From: Rhodococcus koreensis
Lineage (GTDB): Bacteria; Actinomycetota; Actinomycetes; Mycobacteriales; Mycobacteriaceae
Assembly: GCF_900105905.1 (NCBI RefSeq)
Contig: NZ_FNSV01000005.1
Location: 1,736,001 to 1,800,000, forward strand
DNA: 64,000 nt
Direction: 5' to 3'
Below the pieces are notes generated by a model. That model had not been told where the DNA came from and ran no database searches. It worked only from the letters and a program-made list of their open reading frames with translations. Shown here piece after piece: positions 16,552 to 25,742 of the stretch; the first letter of the stretch is position 1; every line of letters starts with the position of its first letter. Both the position numbers and the translations under genes were made by a program.

Positions 16552-18065
16552 ACCTTCCCGCCCCCGAGGAGTTGTGCCGACGCGCCGAGCAAGCACTGAT
16601 CAGGTGCGGTGCCGAGATCACCGACGGCGGGGGACCGCTCGTCGCGCGCACACCGATCACCGGGACCGAACTGCGCACGGTGACGGCGAGCAGCGCGGAG
16701 GACGTGGACCGGGCGATCACCGCGGCCCACGAGGCCTTCCTCGAATGGCGTTCCGTCCCTGCCCCCCAGCGCGGCGCCGTGGTGCGCCGTCTGGGTCAGC
16801 TCCTGACGGAACACAAGACCGATCTGGCGGAACTGGTCACCCTCGAGGCAGGCAAGATTCCGTCCGAGGCGCAGGGCGAAGTGCAGGAGATGATCGACAT
16901 CTGCGAATTCGCGGTCGGACTGTCCCGCCAGTTGTACGGCAAGACGATGGCGTCGGAACGTCCGGGACATCGGCTGATGGAGACGTGGCATCCGCTGGGA
17001 GTCGTCGGGGTGATCTCGGCGTTCAACTTCCCGGTGGCCGTGTGGTCGTGGAACACCGCGGTCGCGCTGGTCTGCGGTGACACGGTGGTGTGGAAGCCGT
17101 CGGACCGGACGCCGCTGACGGCGATCGCGTGCGACGCCCTGCTGGCGCGCGCCGCCCGGGACGTCGGTGCACCCGCCGGGATCCACGCCCTGATCCAGGG
17201 TGCGGGGGACGTCGGCGAACGGCTCGTCGACGACGCACGCGTCGCGTTGGTCAGCGCCACCGGTTCGGTGCGGATGGGTCGCGCCGTGGGACCGCGCGTC
17301 GCCGCGCGCTTCGGTAAATGCCTGCTCGAACTGGGCGGCAACAATGCGGCGGTGGTGGCACCGTCCGCCGATCTCGATCTGACCGTGCGGGGCGTCGTGT
17401 TCTCCGCCGCGGGCACCGCGGGACAACGCTGCACGTCGCTGCGACGGCTGATCGTGCACTCGTCCGTCGCCGACGAACTGGTGGAGCGCATCTCTTCGGC
17501 GTACGGCCAGCTGAAGGTCGGGAACCCGTTCGACGACGGCGTCCTCGTCGGTCCGCTGGTGAACCGCTCCGCGTTCGACGCCATGCAGACCGCGTTGGAC
17601 AAGGCCCGCGCCGACGGCGGGACCGTCGTCTGCGGTGGCGAACGCAGCGGTGGCAGCGACTCCGCCTACTACGTCTCGCCCGCCCTCGTCCGGATGCCCG
17701 CGCAGACGTCGGTGGTGCAGGAGGAGACGTTCGCACCGATCCTCTACGTGCTCACCTACGAAGACTTCGACCAGGCGATCGCGTTGCACAACGAAGTGCC
17801 CCAGGGACTCTCGTCGTCGATCTTCACCACCGATCAGCGCGAGGCCGAGAGGTTCCTGGCGGCAGACGGTTCCGACTGCGGCATCGCGAACGTCAACATC
17901 GGCACGTCGGGGGCGGAGATCGGCGGGGCGTTCGGCGGCGAGAAGGAGACGGGCGGCGGACGCGAGTCCGGATCCGACGCGTGGAAGGCCTACATGCGCC
18001 GCGCGACGAACACCGTCAACTACTCCGATCGACTCCCGCTCGCGCAGGGGGTGGAGTTCACCTGA
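16548..18065 (+). CDS. pcd: Piperideine-6-carboxylate / alpha-aminoadipate semialdehyde dehydrogenase
   Basis: A 505-residue NAD(P)-dependent aldehyde dehydrogenase that oxidises the LAT product to L-alpha-aminoadipate. The cofactor fold shows GVVGVISAFNFPVAVW and VSATGSVRMGRAVGPRV; the catalytic Glu lies in LLELGGNNAAVV and the catalytic Cys in GTAGQRCTSLRRL. The terminal region EIGGAFGGEKETGGGRESG is the substrate-loop signature of the Pcd/ALDH7 branch. The GTG start overlaps the hglS-like stop (GTGA), with GAGAGGA upstream. Length and position match Rv3293 (pcd). An acyl-CoA dehydrogenase starts 30 bp downstream. Confidence 0.93.
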   Translation: MNLPAPEELCRRAEQALIRCGAEITDGGGPLVARTPITGTELRTVTASSAEDVDRAITAAHEAFLEWRSVPAPQRGAVVRRLGQLLTEHKTDLAELVTLEAGKIPSEAQGEVQEMIDICEFAVGLSRQLYGKTMASERPGHRLMETWHPLGVVGVISAFNFPVAVWSWNTAVALVCGDTVVWKPSDRTPLTAIACDALLARAARDVGAPAGIHALIQGAGDVGERLVDDARVALVSATGSVRMGRAVGPRVAARFGKCLLELGGNNAAVVAPSADLDLTVRGVVFSAAGTAGQRCTSLRRLIVHSSVADELVERISSAYGQLKVGNPFDDGVLVGPLVNRSAFDAMQTALDKARADGGTVVCGGERSGGSDSAYYVSPALVRMPAQTSVVQEETFAPILYVLTYEDFDQAIALHNEVPQGLSSSIFTTDQREAERFLAADGSDCGIANVNIGTSGAEIGGAFGGEKETGGGRESGSDAWKAYMRRATNTVNYSDRLPLAQGVEFT

Positions 18066-18095
18066 TCGGCAGCGTCGACCGGCTACTCTCGGGGC

Positions 18096-19100
18096 GTGAG
18101 CAACTGGACCGAGATGGCGCGTGAGATCGCCGAGAACGTGCTGTTCCCGGTGGCCGACAGCGTCGATGCCGACGGCGAGATTCCCGACAGTCACTTCGAG
18201 ACTCTCGCCGCCGACGGCTTCTACGGACTCGCGGCACCCGGCGAAGAGGGAGTGACGCCGTCGGTGCTGGTCGACGTGATGGAGACGTTGTGCGGCGGTT
18301 GCCTCGCGACGGCGTTCACGTGGATGCAGCATCACGGCGTCGTCGCCGGTCTCGCCGGTTCACCGAACACGACCCTGCAGGATCGGTACCTCGACGGACT
18401 CGTCGACGGCACGGTGCGGGCCGGCGTCGCTCTGGCCGGAGCGATTCCCGTCCCGCCCACCCTGTGGGCGCGCAGCGTCGACGACGGCTACGTGCTCGAC
18501 GGGGTGTCGCCGTTCGTCACCGGCTGGGGCATCGTCGATCTGCTCCAGGTATCGGCGCGCGACGAATTCGACGACTCCATCGTGCACGTCATCATTCCCG
18601 CACAACCTTTGCGCGGACTCACCGCCGAGGAACTCCCGCTGATCGCGGCGCGGGGGTCGAACACGGTCCGGCTGAAATTCGACGGGCTCGCCGTACCGCG
18701 GGATCTGGTGAGCGCCGTCGTCTCCCCCGAGGACTTCGCGAAGAGCCAACTGTTCGGGTCGTGGATCAACGGATGCATGGCGATGGGAATCACCCGGCGG
18801 GCGATCAGCGAACTGGAAGCCCTCGGCGTCGACGCGGACCCGTTCGAGGAGCAGGCTGCCCGGGCACGTCTCGACCTGAACGCGGCACTCGAAGGCCGGG
18901 CGGAGATCGCCGAAGCGCGCGCCCGTGCTTCGGAACTCGCCATCCGTACCGCCACCGCCCTCGTCACCGCGAAGGGCAGTTCCGCACTGCTCGTGGGAAA
19001 TACGGCGGAACGACTGATGCGTGAAGCCACCTTCACACTCGTCGCAGCGGGACGTCCGGCGATCAAGTCCGCGTTGCTGCAGCGCCTCGGCCGCGACTAG
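18096..19100 (+). CDS. Acyl-CoA dehydrogenase-like flavoprotein
   Basis: A 334-residue acyl-CoA dehydrogenase-fold protein, slightly shorter than the usual 380. An N-terminal helical domain (SHFETLAADGFYGLAAPGEEGV; TLCGGCLATAFTWMQHHG), a beta domain (YVLDGVSPFVTGWGIVDLLQVSA, the FAD/substrate-binding pattern) and a C-terminal helical bundle (GNTAERLMREATFTLVAAGRPAIKSALL) are all recognisable. The catalytic Glu position is not obvious, so it may be a flavin-dependent monooxygenase- or dibenzothiophene-type relative rather than a true beta-oxidation enzyme. It starts at a GTG 30 bp after pcd and may belong to the lysine cluster (glutaryl-CoA-like substrate), but this is uncertain. Confidence 0.75.
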   Translation: MSNWTEMAREIAENVLFPVADSVDADGEIPDSHFETLAADGFYGLAAPGEEGVTPSVLVDVMETLCGGCLATAFTWMQHHGVVAGLAGSPNTTLQDRYLDGLVDGTVRAGVALAGAIPVPPTLWARSVDDGYVLDGVSPFVTGWGIVDLLQVSARDEFDDSIVHVIIPAQPLRGLTAEELPLIAARGSNTVRLKFDGLAVPRDLVSAVVSPEDFAKSQLFGSWINGCMAMGITRRAISELEALGVDADPFEEQAARARLDLNAALEGRAEIAEARARASELAIRTATALVTAKGSSALLVGNTAERLMREATFTLVAAGRPAIKSALLQRLGRD

Positions 19101-19151
19101 CGCGTGGCTCCGCGTATCCCGACAGATCCAAGCTGAAAGTGGGTTTCGTCC

Positions 19152-19532
19152 ATGGCATGCCGCATCAGTGAACTCGTGCTCGGTTGCCGCGACCCCGAGG
19201 TGCTGGCCCGGTTCTGGTGCGAGGTCCTGGACTTCGTGGTGCTCGACCGCGAGGGCGACGGAAGCATCGAGATCGGGCCACGCGAAGGGTTCGGCGGCCC
19301 GCAGCCGACGATCATCCTCAGCCGCCGCGACGTACCGGAGCCCGGGAAACCCCGGCTGCACATCGACGTCAACGCCACCGACCGCGATCAGGACGCCGAA
19401 CTCGAACGCCTCCTGAAACTCGGCGCCCGCCCCGCCGACATCGGCCAGACCGGGGAAGAGCCCTGGCACGTCCTCGCCGATCCCGAAGGCAACGAATTCT
19501 GCCTGCTCCGGGCCCGCCTCGCTCCCCTCTGA
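19152..19532 (+). CDS. VOC-fold (glyoxalase-like) protein
   Basis: A 126-residue vicinal-oxygen-chelate protein (glyoxalase-like PF18029 type). It opens with ISELVLGCRDPEVLARFWCEVLDFVVL and ends with WHVLADPEGNEFCLLRA, the usual start and finish of a two-module VOC fold. RLHIDVNATDRDQDAELERLLKLGAR forms the second half. Single-gene VOC proteins in actinobacteria are mostly uncharacterised and can be resistance proteins, epimerases or dioxygenases; metal ligands are not complete here. It starts 51 bp after the acyl-CoA dehydrogenase-like gene, and no partner enzyme is evident. Confidence 0.75.
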   Translation: MACRISELVLGCRDPEVLARFWCEVLDFVVLDREGDGSIEIGPREGFGGPQPTIILSRRDVPEPGKPRLHIDVNATDRDQDAELERLLKLGARPADIGQTGEEPWHVLADPEGNEFCLLRARLAPL

Positions 19533-19673
19533 CGGTCCTGGCCGGGCGGGATCCCGTGCACGGGCATCGTGTTCGCGGTCGCCGGAGCTTCGCGTGCGTG
19601 CCTGTCGGTGCCGTCGTCTACTGTCTGACGGCTCCACCCGTGGCGCACCGCCCTTCGACCGAAGCGAGACAAC

Positions 19674-19823
19674 GTGTTCAGGATGATCCGCGTCGTTGCG
19701 GTGGCGCTACTCGCCGTCGGCGCGTATGTGGCGCTGTCCGAGCACGAGCCGTCGACGGTCGAGGTGCCATTGCCGTCGTTCGCGCCGGCAGCAGTACCCG
19801 CCGCGGATCTCGCGACGGTGTGA
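19674..19823 (+). CDS. Small single-TM or secreted peptide (49 residues)
   Basis: A short frame opening with GTG at 19674 (ATG at 19683 is an alternative). It begins MFRMIRVVAVALLAVGAYVAL, an ideal short N-terminal hydrophobic helix after two arginines, and continues with a Pro/Ala-rich tail (SEHEPSTVEVPLPSFAPAAVP). No cysteine or lipobox is present, so a membrane-anchored or cleaved peptide is possible. It lies alone between the VOC gene and the convergent DUF222 gene. The interval 19533-19673 before it holds only the palindrome CCCGTGCACGGG near 19552. Real expression is unproven. Confidence 0.4.
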   Translation: MFRMIRVVAVALLAVGAYVALSEHEPSTVEVPLPSFAPAAVPAADLATV

Positions 19824-19836
19824 ACACAGGCCTGGG

Positions 19837-21102
19837 CTAGGGCCCTCGGTCCTCGGCGCGCACCCGGTCACGGAGCCTCCGGCGAGCACGATCGATCTGC
19901 TCACCGGTGTGGTGCCGGTGATTGATTCGCGGTTTCCCCTCCGGGTCGATGTGCGGTGGCGGTATCCATTCGGTGCGTCCCGCGTAGCCCGCTCGTGTGC
20001 ATCCACCTTCGGCGGCAATGAGAGCGAGGCGTTGGTCCGCGCTGGCCACCCGTCGGAGCCGTCCGAGATACAGGGGCCTGCCGTCATGGTCGAACAGGAC
20101 GAGCACCGGGTGGGCGTTTTCAGCAAGTTTCAGCGCGTCGTCGAGGGGAAGGAGACCTCCCGTCGCCGTGGTCGCCATTCCGCCCGCAGCCTTCTCGAGT
20201 TGATCGAGCGTCATGGTGATGATCGCCGTGACGGGCAGACCCCGGTGCGGACCCAGGATCCGAGATTCGAGCACGACCCTGAACATCGCACTCAGGGCGT
20301 CATGGTTCCGCTGCGCCGCGGTGCGCGTGTCCCGCGCCGCCGCCGCGACCAGCGCTTCACGATCGATCGACGGATCCTCGGCGTCGCCGCGTGGTGACTC
20401 CGGGTCGTCCGGATTGTTCATGCCGGGGCGGGCCCACTTCGCGAGGATCGGGTCGAGGAGGGCGCGCGCGGTGGGGTCGAGTTCGCCGGAGATCTTCGAC
20501 ATCAGTTCGGTGTCCTGACGACCGAGGGAGATGCCGCGTCGGCCCGCCCGATCGCGATCGTCCGTGAGACGACCGTCGGGATCGAGGTAGGCGAGCAGTC
20601 GGTGACCGGCACTCTCGACGTCTTCCGGGGTGCCGCCACGCGCGCACCCGGCCAGGATCGCTTCGGCTGCGGCGACGTCCGCGTTCGACACGGCGTGCGG
20701 GATCTTGCGCATGATCTTCGAGACTGCCCGGGCGTGATCGGAGCCGATGGCACCGTCGCGTTGCGCGACCGCCGTTTCCGGAAGTGCCGCCGGCAGGTCG
20801 TCGCCCGACAGCGTGTGCCAGGCGCCGAGGTTGCGGGCAGCCGACACCCGGGCCGACGCGTCCGACGCCGACACGCGCAGCACGTCGACCAGCAGCTTGT
20901 TCGGTGAGTTGTAGCCGAGCGTCGCGGGCAGCGAGTGTTCGACACTCTCGACGATCAGCCGCTGCGAGACCGCGCCTGCGCGGCGGAGGGAAGTCTCGAG
21001 TTGCTGCATCGTCAGCATCACGTCGGAATCCGACACACCCGTGAGGTCCACGTCGAGCAATCCCGTGACGGCAGCAGCCAGCGCAGTCAGGTGTTCCGTC
21101 AC
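19837..21102 (-). CDS. DUF222 (13E12-type) protein lacking its HNH core
   Basis: A 421-residue protein of the repeated actinobacterial DUF222/13E12 family. The N-terminal DUF222 helical region is complete (LETSLRRAGAVSQRLIVESVEH; HARAVSKIMRKIPHAV; LDPTARALLDPILAKWA; SAMFRVVLESRILGPHRGLPVTAIITMTL). Members normally continue LALIA-x-GGCTRPGC into an HNH nuclease (C-x-x-HH, W-x-x-GG-x-T, NL, C-x-x-HH) of about 50 residues, then GRTEWIPPP. Here GGCTRAGY (to residue 373) joins straight to AGRTEWIPPPHID, so the nuclease core is missing in frame while both flanks remain. It probably does not cut DNA. It diverges from lhr. Confidence 0.8.
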   Translation of the reverse strand: MTEHLTALAAAVTGLLDVDLTGVSDSDVMLTMQQLETSLRRAGAVSQRLIVESVEHSLPATLGYNSPNKLLVDVLRVSASDASARVSAARNLGAWHTLSGDDLPAALPETAVAQRDGAIGSDHARAVSKIMRKIPHAVSNADVAAAEAILAGCARGGTPEDVESAGHRLLAYLDPDGRLTDDRDRAGRRGISLGRQDTELMSKISGELDPTARALLDPILAKWARPGMNNPDDPESPRGDAEDPSIDREALVAAAARDTRTAAQRNHDALSAMFRVVLESRILGPHRGLPVTAIITMTLDQLEKAAGGMATTATGGLLPLDDALKLAENAHPVLVLFDHDGRPLYLGRLRRVASADQRLALIAAEGGCTRAGYAGRTEWIPPPHIDPEGKPRINHRHHTGEQIDRARRRLRDRVRAEDRGP

Positions 21103-21232
21103 CTGATCTGCCGCCCCCCGGTCGAACTCATGTTCGAATCATACTGTGCCCCACCGACACATTCAGCGGACCGCAGGGAGACCGCACAGCATGTGCCCGC
21201 CGCCTGTCGGACCCCCGGTGCAGTATGGAACG

Positions 21233-24200
21233 GTGACCGACGTCCTGGGCAGGTTCACCGCTGCCACCCGCGAGTGGTTCGGCGGCGCGTTTCCCGCGCC
21301 GACGGCCGCGCAGCTCGGTGCGTGGGAGTCGATCGCCAGCCGAGCGCACACGCTGGTCGTCGCCCCGACCGGTTCGGGCAAGACGCTGTCCGCGTTCCTG
21401 TGGTCCCTCGACCAACTCGCCGCAACGGACGGGAAGGACCGCAAGACCAAGGTCCTCTACATCTCCCCGCTCAAGGCGCTCGGTGTCGACGTCGAGCGCA
21501 ACCTGCGGGCCCCGCTCGTCGGGATAACGCAGACGGCCAAGCGGCTCGGTCTCACGCCGCCGGAGATCTCGGTGGGTGTCCGCTCCGGCGACACACCGGC
21601 CGGCGACCGGCGCGCGCTGATCAAGAATCCGCCCGACATCCTCATCACCACCCCCGAGTCGCTGTTCCTCATGCTGACGTCCGCCGCGCGCGAGACGCTG
21701 ACGCAGGTCGACACGGTCATCGTCGACGAGGTGCACGCGGTGGCCGGCACGAAGCGCGGCGCGCACCTGGCGTTGTCGCTCGAACGCCTCGACCGGCTTC
21801 TCGACACCCCGGCGCAGCGCATCGGGCTGTCGGCGACGGTGCGGCCACACGAGGAGGTGGGCCGGTTCCTGTCCGGCTCGGCGCCCATCCGTATCGTGGC
21901 ACCGCCGTCGCCGAAGACGTTCGACCTCACCGTGCAGGTTCCGGTGGAAGACATGACCGAACTCGGTCTCGCCGAGCCCGCCGAAGGTTCGGCCTCGGCG
22001 ACCCCGCAGGCGGGGTCGATCTGGCCGCACGTGGAGGAACAGATCGTCGATCTCGTCCTGGCGCACCGGTCGTCCATCGTGTTCGCGAACTCGCGGCGGC
22101 TCGCCGAGCGCCTGACCGCACGACTCAACGAGATCTACGCCGAACGCGCCGGGACAGCGGTCGACAAGAACCCGAAACCGGCCTCGCAGATCGGCACCCC
22201 GTCCGAGGTCAACTTCGGTGCGGACCCGCTGCTCGCCCGCGCCCACCACGGGTCGGTCAGCAAGGACCAGCGGGCCCTGATCGAGGACGACCTGAAGTCG
22301 GGGCGGCTGCGGTGCGTGGTCGCGACGAGCAGCCTCGAACTCGGAATCGACATGGGCGCCGTCGATCTGGTGATCCAGGTGGAGGCGCCCCCGTCCGTGG
22401 CGAACGGTCTGCAGCGCGTCGGCCGCGCCGGACACCAGGTCGGGGAGATCTCCCGGGGTGTGGTGTTCCCGAAGCACCGCACCGATCTCGTGCACTGCGC
22501 CGTCACCGTCGAGCGGATGGTCACCGGCAAGATCGAGGCGCTCGCCGTTCCCGCCAACCCGCTCGACATCCTCGCCCAGCACACAGTGGCGGCCACCGCG
22601 CTCGAACCGCTCGACGTGGACGACTGGTTCGAGACGGTACGGCGCAGCGGTTCCTTCGCGACGCTGCCGCGCTCGGCGTACGAGTCCACCCTCGACCTTC
22701 TCGCGGGCCTCTACCCGTCCGACGAGTTCGCCGAACTCCGGCCCCGCCTCGTCTGGGACCGCGAGGCCAACACGCTCACCGGACGCCCCGGCGCGCAGCG
22801 GCTGGCGGTCACGTCGGGCGGCGCCATCCCCGACCGCGGTCTGTTCACCGTCTACATGGTCGGTGAGAAGGCGTCCCGGGTCGGCGAACTCGACGAGGAG
22901 ATGGTGTACGAGTCGCGGGTCGGTGACGTCTTCGCGCTCGGTGCCACCAGTTGGCGGATCGAGGAGATCACGTTCGACCGGGTGCTGGTCAGTCCCGCCT
23001 ACGGCCAGCCGGGTCGGCTGCCGTTCTGGCACGGCGACGGTCTGGGCAGGCCTGCGGAGCTGGGCGAGGCGCTGGGACAGTTCCTGCGGGAGATCTCGCT
23101 CGGGCACGAGACCGAGGTGCAGGAGCGCTGCCGGACCGGTGGGCTCGACGAGAACGCCACGAACAATCTCGTGCAACTCGTCACCGAGCAGAAGACAGCC
23201 ACCGGGCAGGTCCCCACCGACCGCACCCTGGTGGTCGAACGGTTCCGCGACGAACTCGGCGACTGGCGGCTGATCCTGCATTCGCCGTACGGCCAGCGCG
23301 TTCACGCTCCGTGGGCGCTGGCCGTGAGTGCCCGGCTGAGCGAGCGTTACGGCCTCGACTCGAACGCGACGGCGTCCGACGACGGCATCATCGTGCGCCT
23401 TCCCGACACCGAGGACACCCCGCCCGGCGCCGACCTCTTCGTCTTCGACACCGACGAGATCGAGGACATCGTCACCGAACAGGTCGGCGGGTCGGCGCTG
23501 TTCGCGTCCCGGTTCCGTGAGTGCGCGGCCCGGGCGCTGCTGCTGCCCCGACGAACCCCGGGAAAGCGCGCACCGCTGTGGCAGCAGCGGCAGCGGTCCG
23601 CCCAGTTGCTCGATGTGGCCCGCCGGTATCCGACGTTCCCGATCCTGCTCGAGACCGTCCGCGAGTGCCTGCAGGACGTGTACGACCTACCGGCCCTGAA
23701 GGACCTGCTCCGCCGGCTGGCGCGTCGCCAGATCCGGATCGTCGAGGTGGAGACGCAGTCGCCGTCACCGTTCGCCGGCGCCCTGCTGTTCAACTACGTC
23801 GGCGAGTTCATGTACGAGGGCGACAGCCCGCTCGCCGAACGCCGGGCCGCTGCGCTGTCCCTGGACTCGACGCTGCTGGCGGAACTGCTCGGCCGGGTGG
23901 AACTGCGCGAACTGCTCGACGCCGACGTCATCGCCCGCGCCGAACTCGAACTCCAGCGACTGCTCCCCGACCGCAAGGCGAAGGACCTCGAGGGCGTCGC
24001 CGACCTGCTGCGTCTCCTGGGGCCGCTGACCTCCGACGAGGTCGCCGCACGGTCGACCGCCGATCCGGCCCCCTGGCTCGACGAACTCGTGCGTGCGAAG
24101 CGGGCGCTCAGCGTGTCCTTCGCCGGTCGCGAATGGTGGACGGCCATCGAGGATGCGGCACGTCTGCGCGACGGGCTCGGGGTGCCGCTGCCCATCGGGG

Positions 24201-25741
24201 TTCCCGCCGCGTTCATCGAACCCGTCGACGATCCGCTCGCCGATCTGATCAGCCGGTACGCCCGCACCCACGGCCCGTTCACGATCACCGACGCCGCGGC
24301 CCGTTTCGGTCTCGGTTCGGCGGTGGCCCGCGACGTCCTGCAGCGGCTCGCACAGGGCAAGCGGGTGGTCGAGGGCGAGTTCCGCCCCGGCGCGACGGGC
24401 AGCGAATGGTGCGATGCCGAGGTCCTGCGACGTCTGCGCAGGCGCTCGCTGGCTGCGGCGCGTCAGGAGGTCGAGCCGGTCAGCACGGCGACGCTCGGCC
24501 GCTTCCTCCCGGCCTGGCAGCACGTCGGGGGCACACTGCGCGGTATCGACGGCGTCGCGACCGTCGTGGAACAGCTTGCCGGCGTTCCGGTTCCCGCGTC
24601 GGCACTCGAATCACTGATCCTGCCGTCGCGGGTGGCCGACTACTCCCCCGCCATGCTCGACGAACTCACGTCCACCGGTGAGGTGTTGTGGTCGGGGGCG
24701 GGCAGCATCTCCGGGAAGGACGGGTGGGTGTGCCTCCACCCCGCCGACACCGCACCGCTCACGCTGACCACGCCCGCGGAATCGGACCTGTCCGACGTGC
24801 AGCGCCGGGTGCTCGACACGCTGTCCGGCGGCGGCGCGTTCTTCTTCCGGCAACTTGCGGACACCCTCGAGATGTCCGACGACAGCACGCTGGCCACCGC
24901 TTTGTGGGATCTGGTGTGGCTGGGCCACATCGGCAACGACACCCTCGCTCCGGTGCGCGCCCTGCTGTCGGACACGTCCAGGACCACCACGAGCCACCGG
25001 TCGCCACGACGTCCCCCGCGCGCCCGGGCGTATCGCAGTCTGACGGTCCCGGTGCGCACCGCACCGCCCACGGCCGGGGGACGGTGGTCGATTCTGCCCG
25101 CCGCCGAATCCGATGCCACGCTGCGGGCCAGCGCCACCGCCGAACTGCTGCTGGAGCGGTACGGGGTGGTGACCCGCGGGTCCGTGATGACCGAGAACGT
25201 TCCGGGCGGCTTCGCGCTGATGTACAAGGTGCTGGGCACGTTCGAGGACAACGGCCGCTGCCGACGGGGACACTTCGTCGAGTCGCTCGGCGGTGCCCAG
25301 TTCTCCACTCCCCCCGTGGTGGACCGGCTCCGGAGCTACGGCGATTCGCTCGAGGGCAGGCACACCACACTGCCTGCCGTGACGCTCGCCGCCAGCGATC
25401 CCGCCAACCCGTACGGTGCGGCCCTGCCGTGGCCGCGGCGCGGCGACGACGCGCCCGCGCACCGGCCCGGACGCAAGGCCGGCGGACTGGTGGTGCTGGT
25501 GGAGGGCGAGCTGACCCTGTTCGTCGAACGCGGCGGACGCACCGTCCTCACGTTCACCGACGACCCGGGTGTGCTCCGCACCGCGGCCGTCACGCTCGCC
25601 GGGGTCGTCAAGCGCGGTGGGATCGACAGGATCGTGGTCGAGAAGGTGGACGGCGACACCATCCACGGCAGCGACTTCGCACCGATCCTGACCGAGGCCG
25701 GGTTCTCGCCCACTCCACGCGGTTTCCGGTTGCGAGCCTGA
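21233..25741 (+). CDS. lhr: Large Lhr-type DNA helicase
   Basis: A 1502-residue superfamily-2 3'-5' DNA helicase. In M. smegmatis Lhr is a DNA-dependent ATPase/translocase induced by DNA damage. Motifs: Q-like AAQLGAWESI, Walker A APTGSGKT (about residue 45), Walker B DEVHAVAG, motif III LSATVRP, motif IV SSIVFANSRRLAERL, motif V TSSLELGIDMGAVDLVIQ and motif VI GLQRVGRAGHQ. After these come the winged-helix and long C-terminal domains of full-length Lhr (M. tuberculosis protein 1513 residues). I chose the GTG at 21233 because homology starts at VTDVLGRFTAATREWF; the frame stays open to 21146. nei follows by 1 bp, forming the conserved lhr-nei repair pair. Confidence 0.95.
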   Translation: MTDVLGRFTAATREWFGGAFPAPTAAQLGAWESIASRAHTLVVAPTGSGKTLSAFLWSLDQLAATDGKDRKTKVLYISPLKALGVDVERNLRAPLVGITQTAKRLGLTPPEISVGVRSGDTPAGDRRALIKNPPDILITTPESLFLMLTSAARETLTQVDTVIVDEVHAVAGTKRGAHLALSLERLDRLLDTPAQRIGLSATVRPHEEVGRFLSGSAPIRIVAPPSPKTFDLTVQVPVEDMTELGLAEPAEGSASATPQAGSIWPHVEEQIVDLVLAHRSSIVFANSRRLAERLTARLNEIYAERAGTAVDKNPKPASQIGTPSEVNFGADPLLARAHHGSVSKDQRALIEDDLKSGRLRCVVATSSLELGIDMGAVDLVIQVEAPPSVANGLQRVGRAGHQVGEISRGVVFPKHRTDLVHCAVTVERMVTGKIEALAVPANPLDILAQHTVAATALEPLDVDDWFETVRRSGSFATLPRSAYESTLDLLAGLYPSDEFAELRPRLVWDREANTLTGRPGAQRLAVTSGGAIPDRGLFTVYMVGEKASRVGELDEEMVYESRVGDVFALGATSWRIEEITFDRVLVSPAYGQPGRLPFWHGDGLGRPAELGEALGQFLREISLGHETEVQERCRTGGLDENATNNLVQLVTEQKTATGQVPTDRTLVVERFRDELGDWRLILHSPYGQRVHAPWALAVSARLSERYGLDSNATASDDGIIVRLPDTEDTPPGADLFVFDTDEIEDIVTEQVGGSALFASRFRECAARALLLPRRTPGKRAPLWQQRQRSAQLLDVARRYPTFPILLETVRECLQDVYDLPALKDLLRRLARRQIRIVEVETQSPSPFAGALLFNYVGEFMYEGDSPLAERRAAALSLDSTLLAELLGRVELRELLDADVIARAELELQRLLPDRKAKDLEGVADLLRLLGPLTSDEVAARSTADPAPWLDELVRAKRALSVSFAGREWWTAIEDAARLRDGLGVPLPIGVPAAFIEPVDDPLADLISRYARTHGPFTITDAAARFGLGSAVARDVLQRLAQGKRVVEGEFRPGATGSEWCDAEVLRRLRRRSLAAARQEVEPVSTATLGRFLPAWQHVGGTLRGIDGVATVVEQLAGVPVPASALESLILPSRVADYSPAMLDELTSTGEVLWSGAGSISGKDGWVCLHPADTAPLTLTTPAESDLSDVQRRVLDTLSGGGAFFFRQLADTLEMSDDSTLATALWDLVWLGHIGNDTLAPVRALLSDTSRTTTSHRSPRRPPRARAYRSLTVPVRTAPPTAGGRWSILPAAESDATLRASATAELLLERYGVVTRGSVMTENVPGGFALMYKVLGTFEDNGRCRRGHFVESLGGAQFSTPPVVDRLRSYGDSLEGRHTTLPAVTLAASDPANPYGAALPWPRRGDDAPAHRPGRKAGGLVVLVEGELTLFVERGGRTVLTFTDDPGVLRTAAVTLAGVVKRGGIDRIVVEKVDGDTIHGSDFAPILTEAGFSPTPRGFRLRA

Positions 25742-25742
25742 C

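Noticed and set aside
21128..23305. 725-codon minus-strand frame and a 643-codon plus-strand frame overlapping lhr.
   Set aside because: Both lie inside the helicase with all SF2 motifs in one frame; the alternatives are Arg- or acidic-rich with no recognisable protein pattern.
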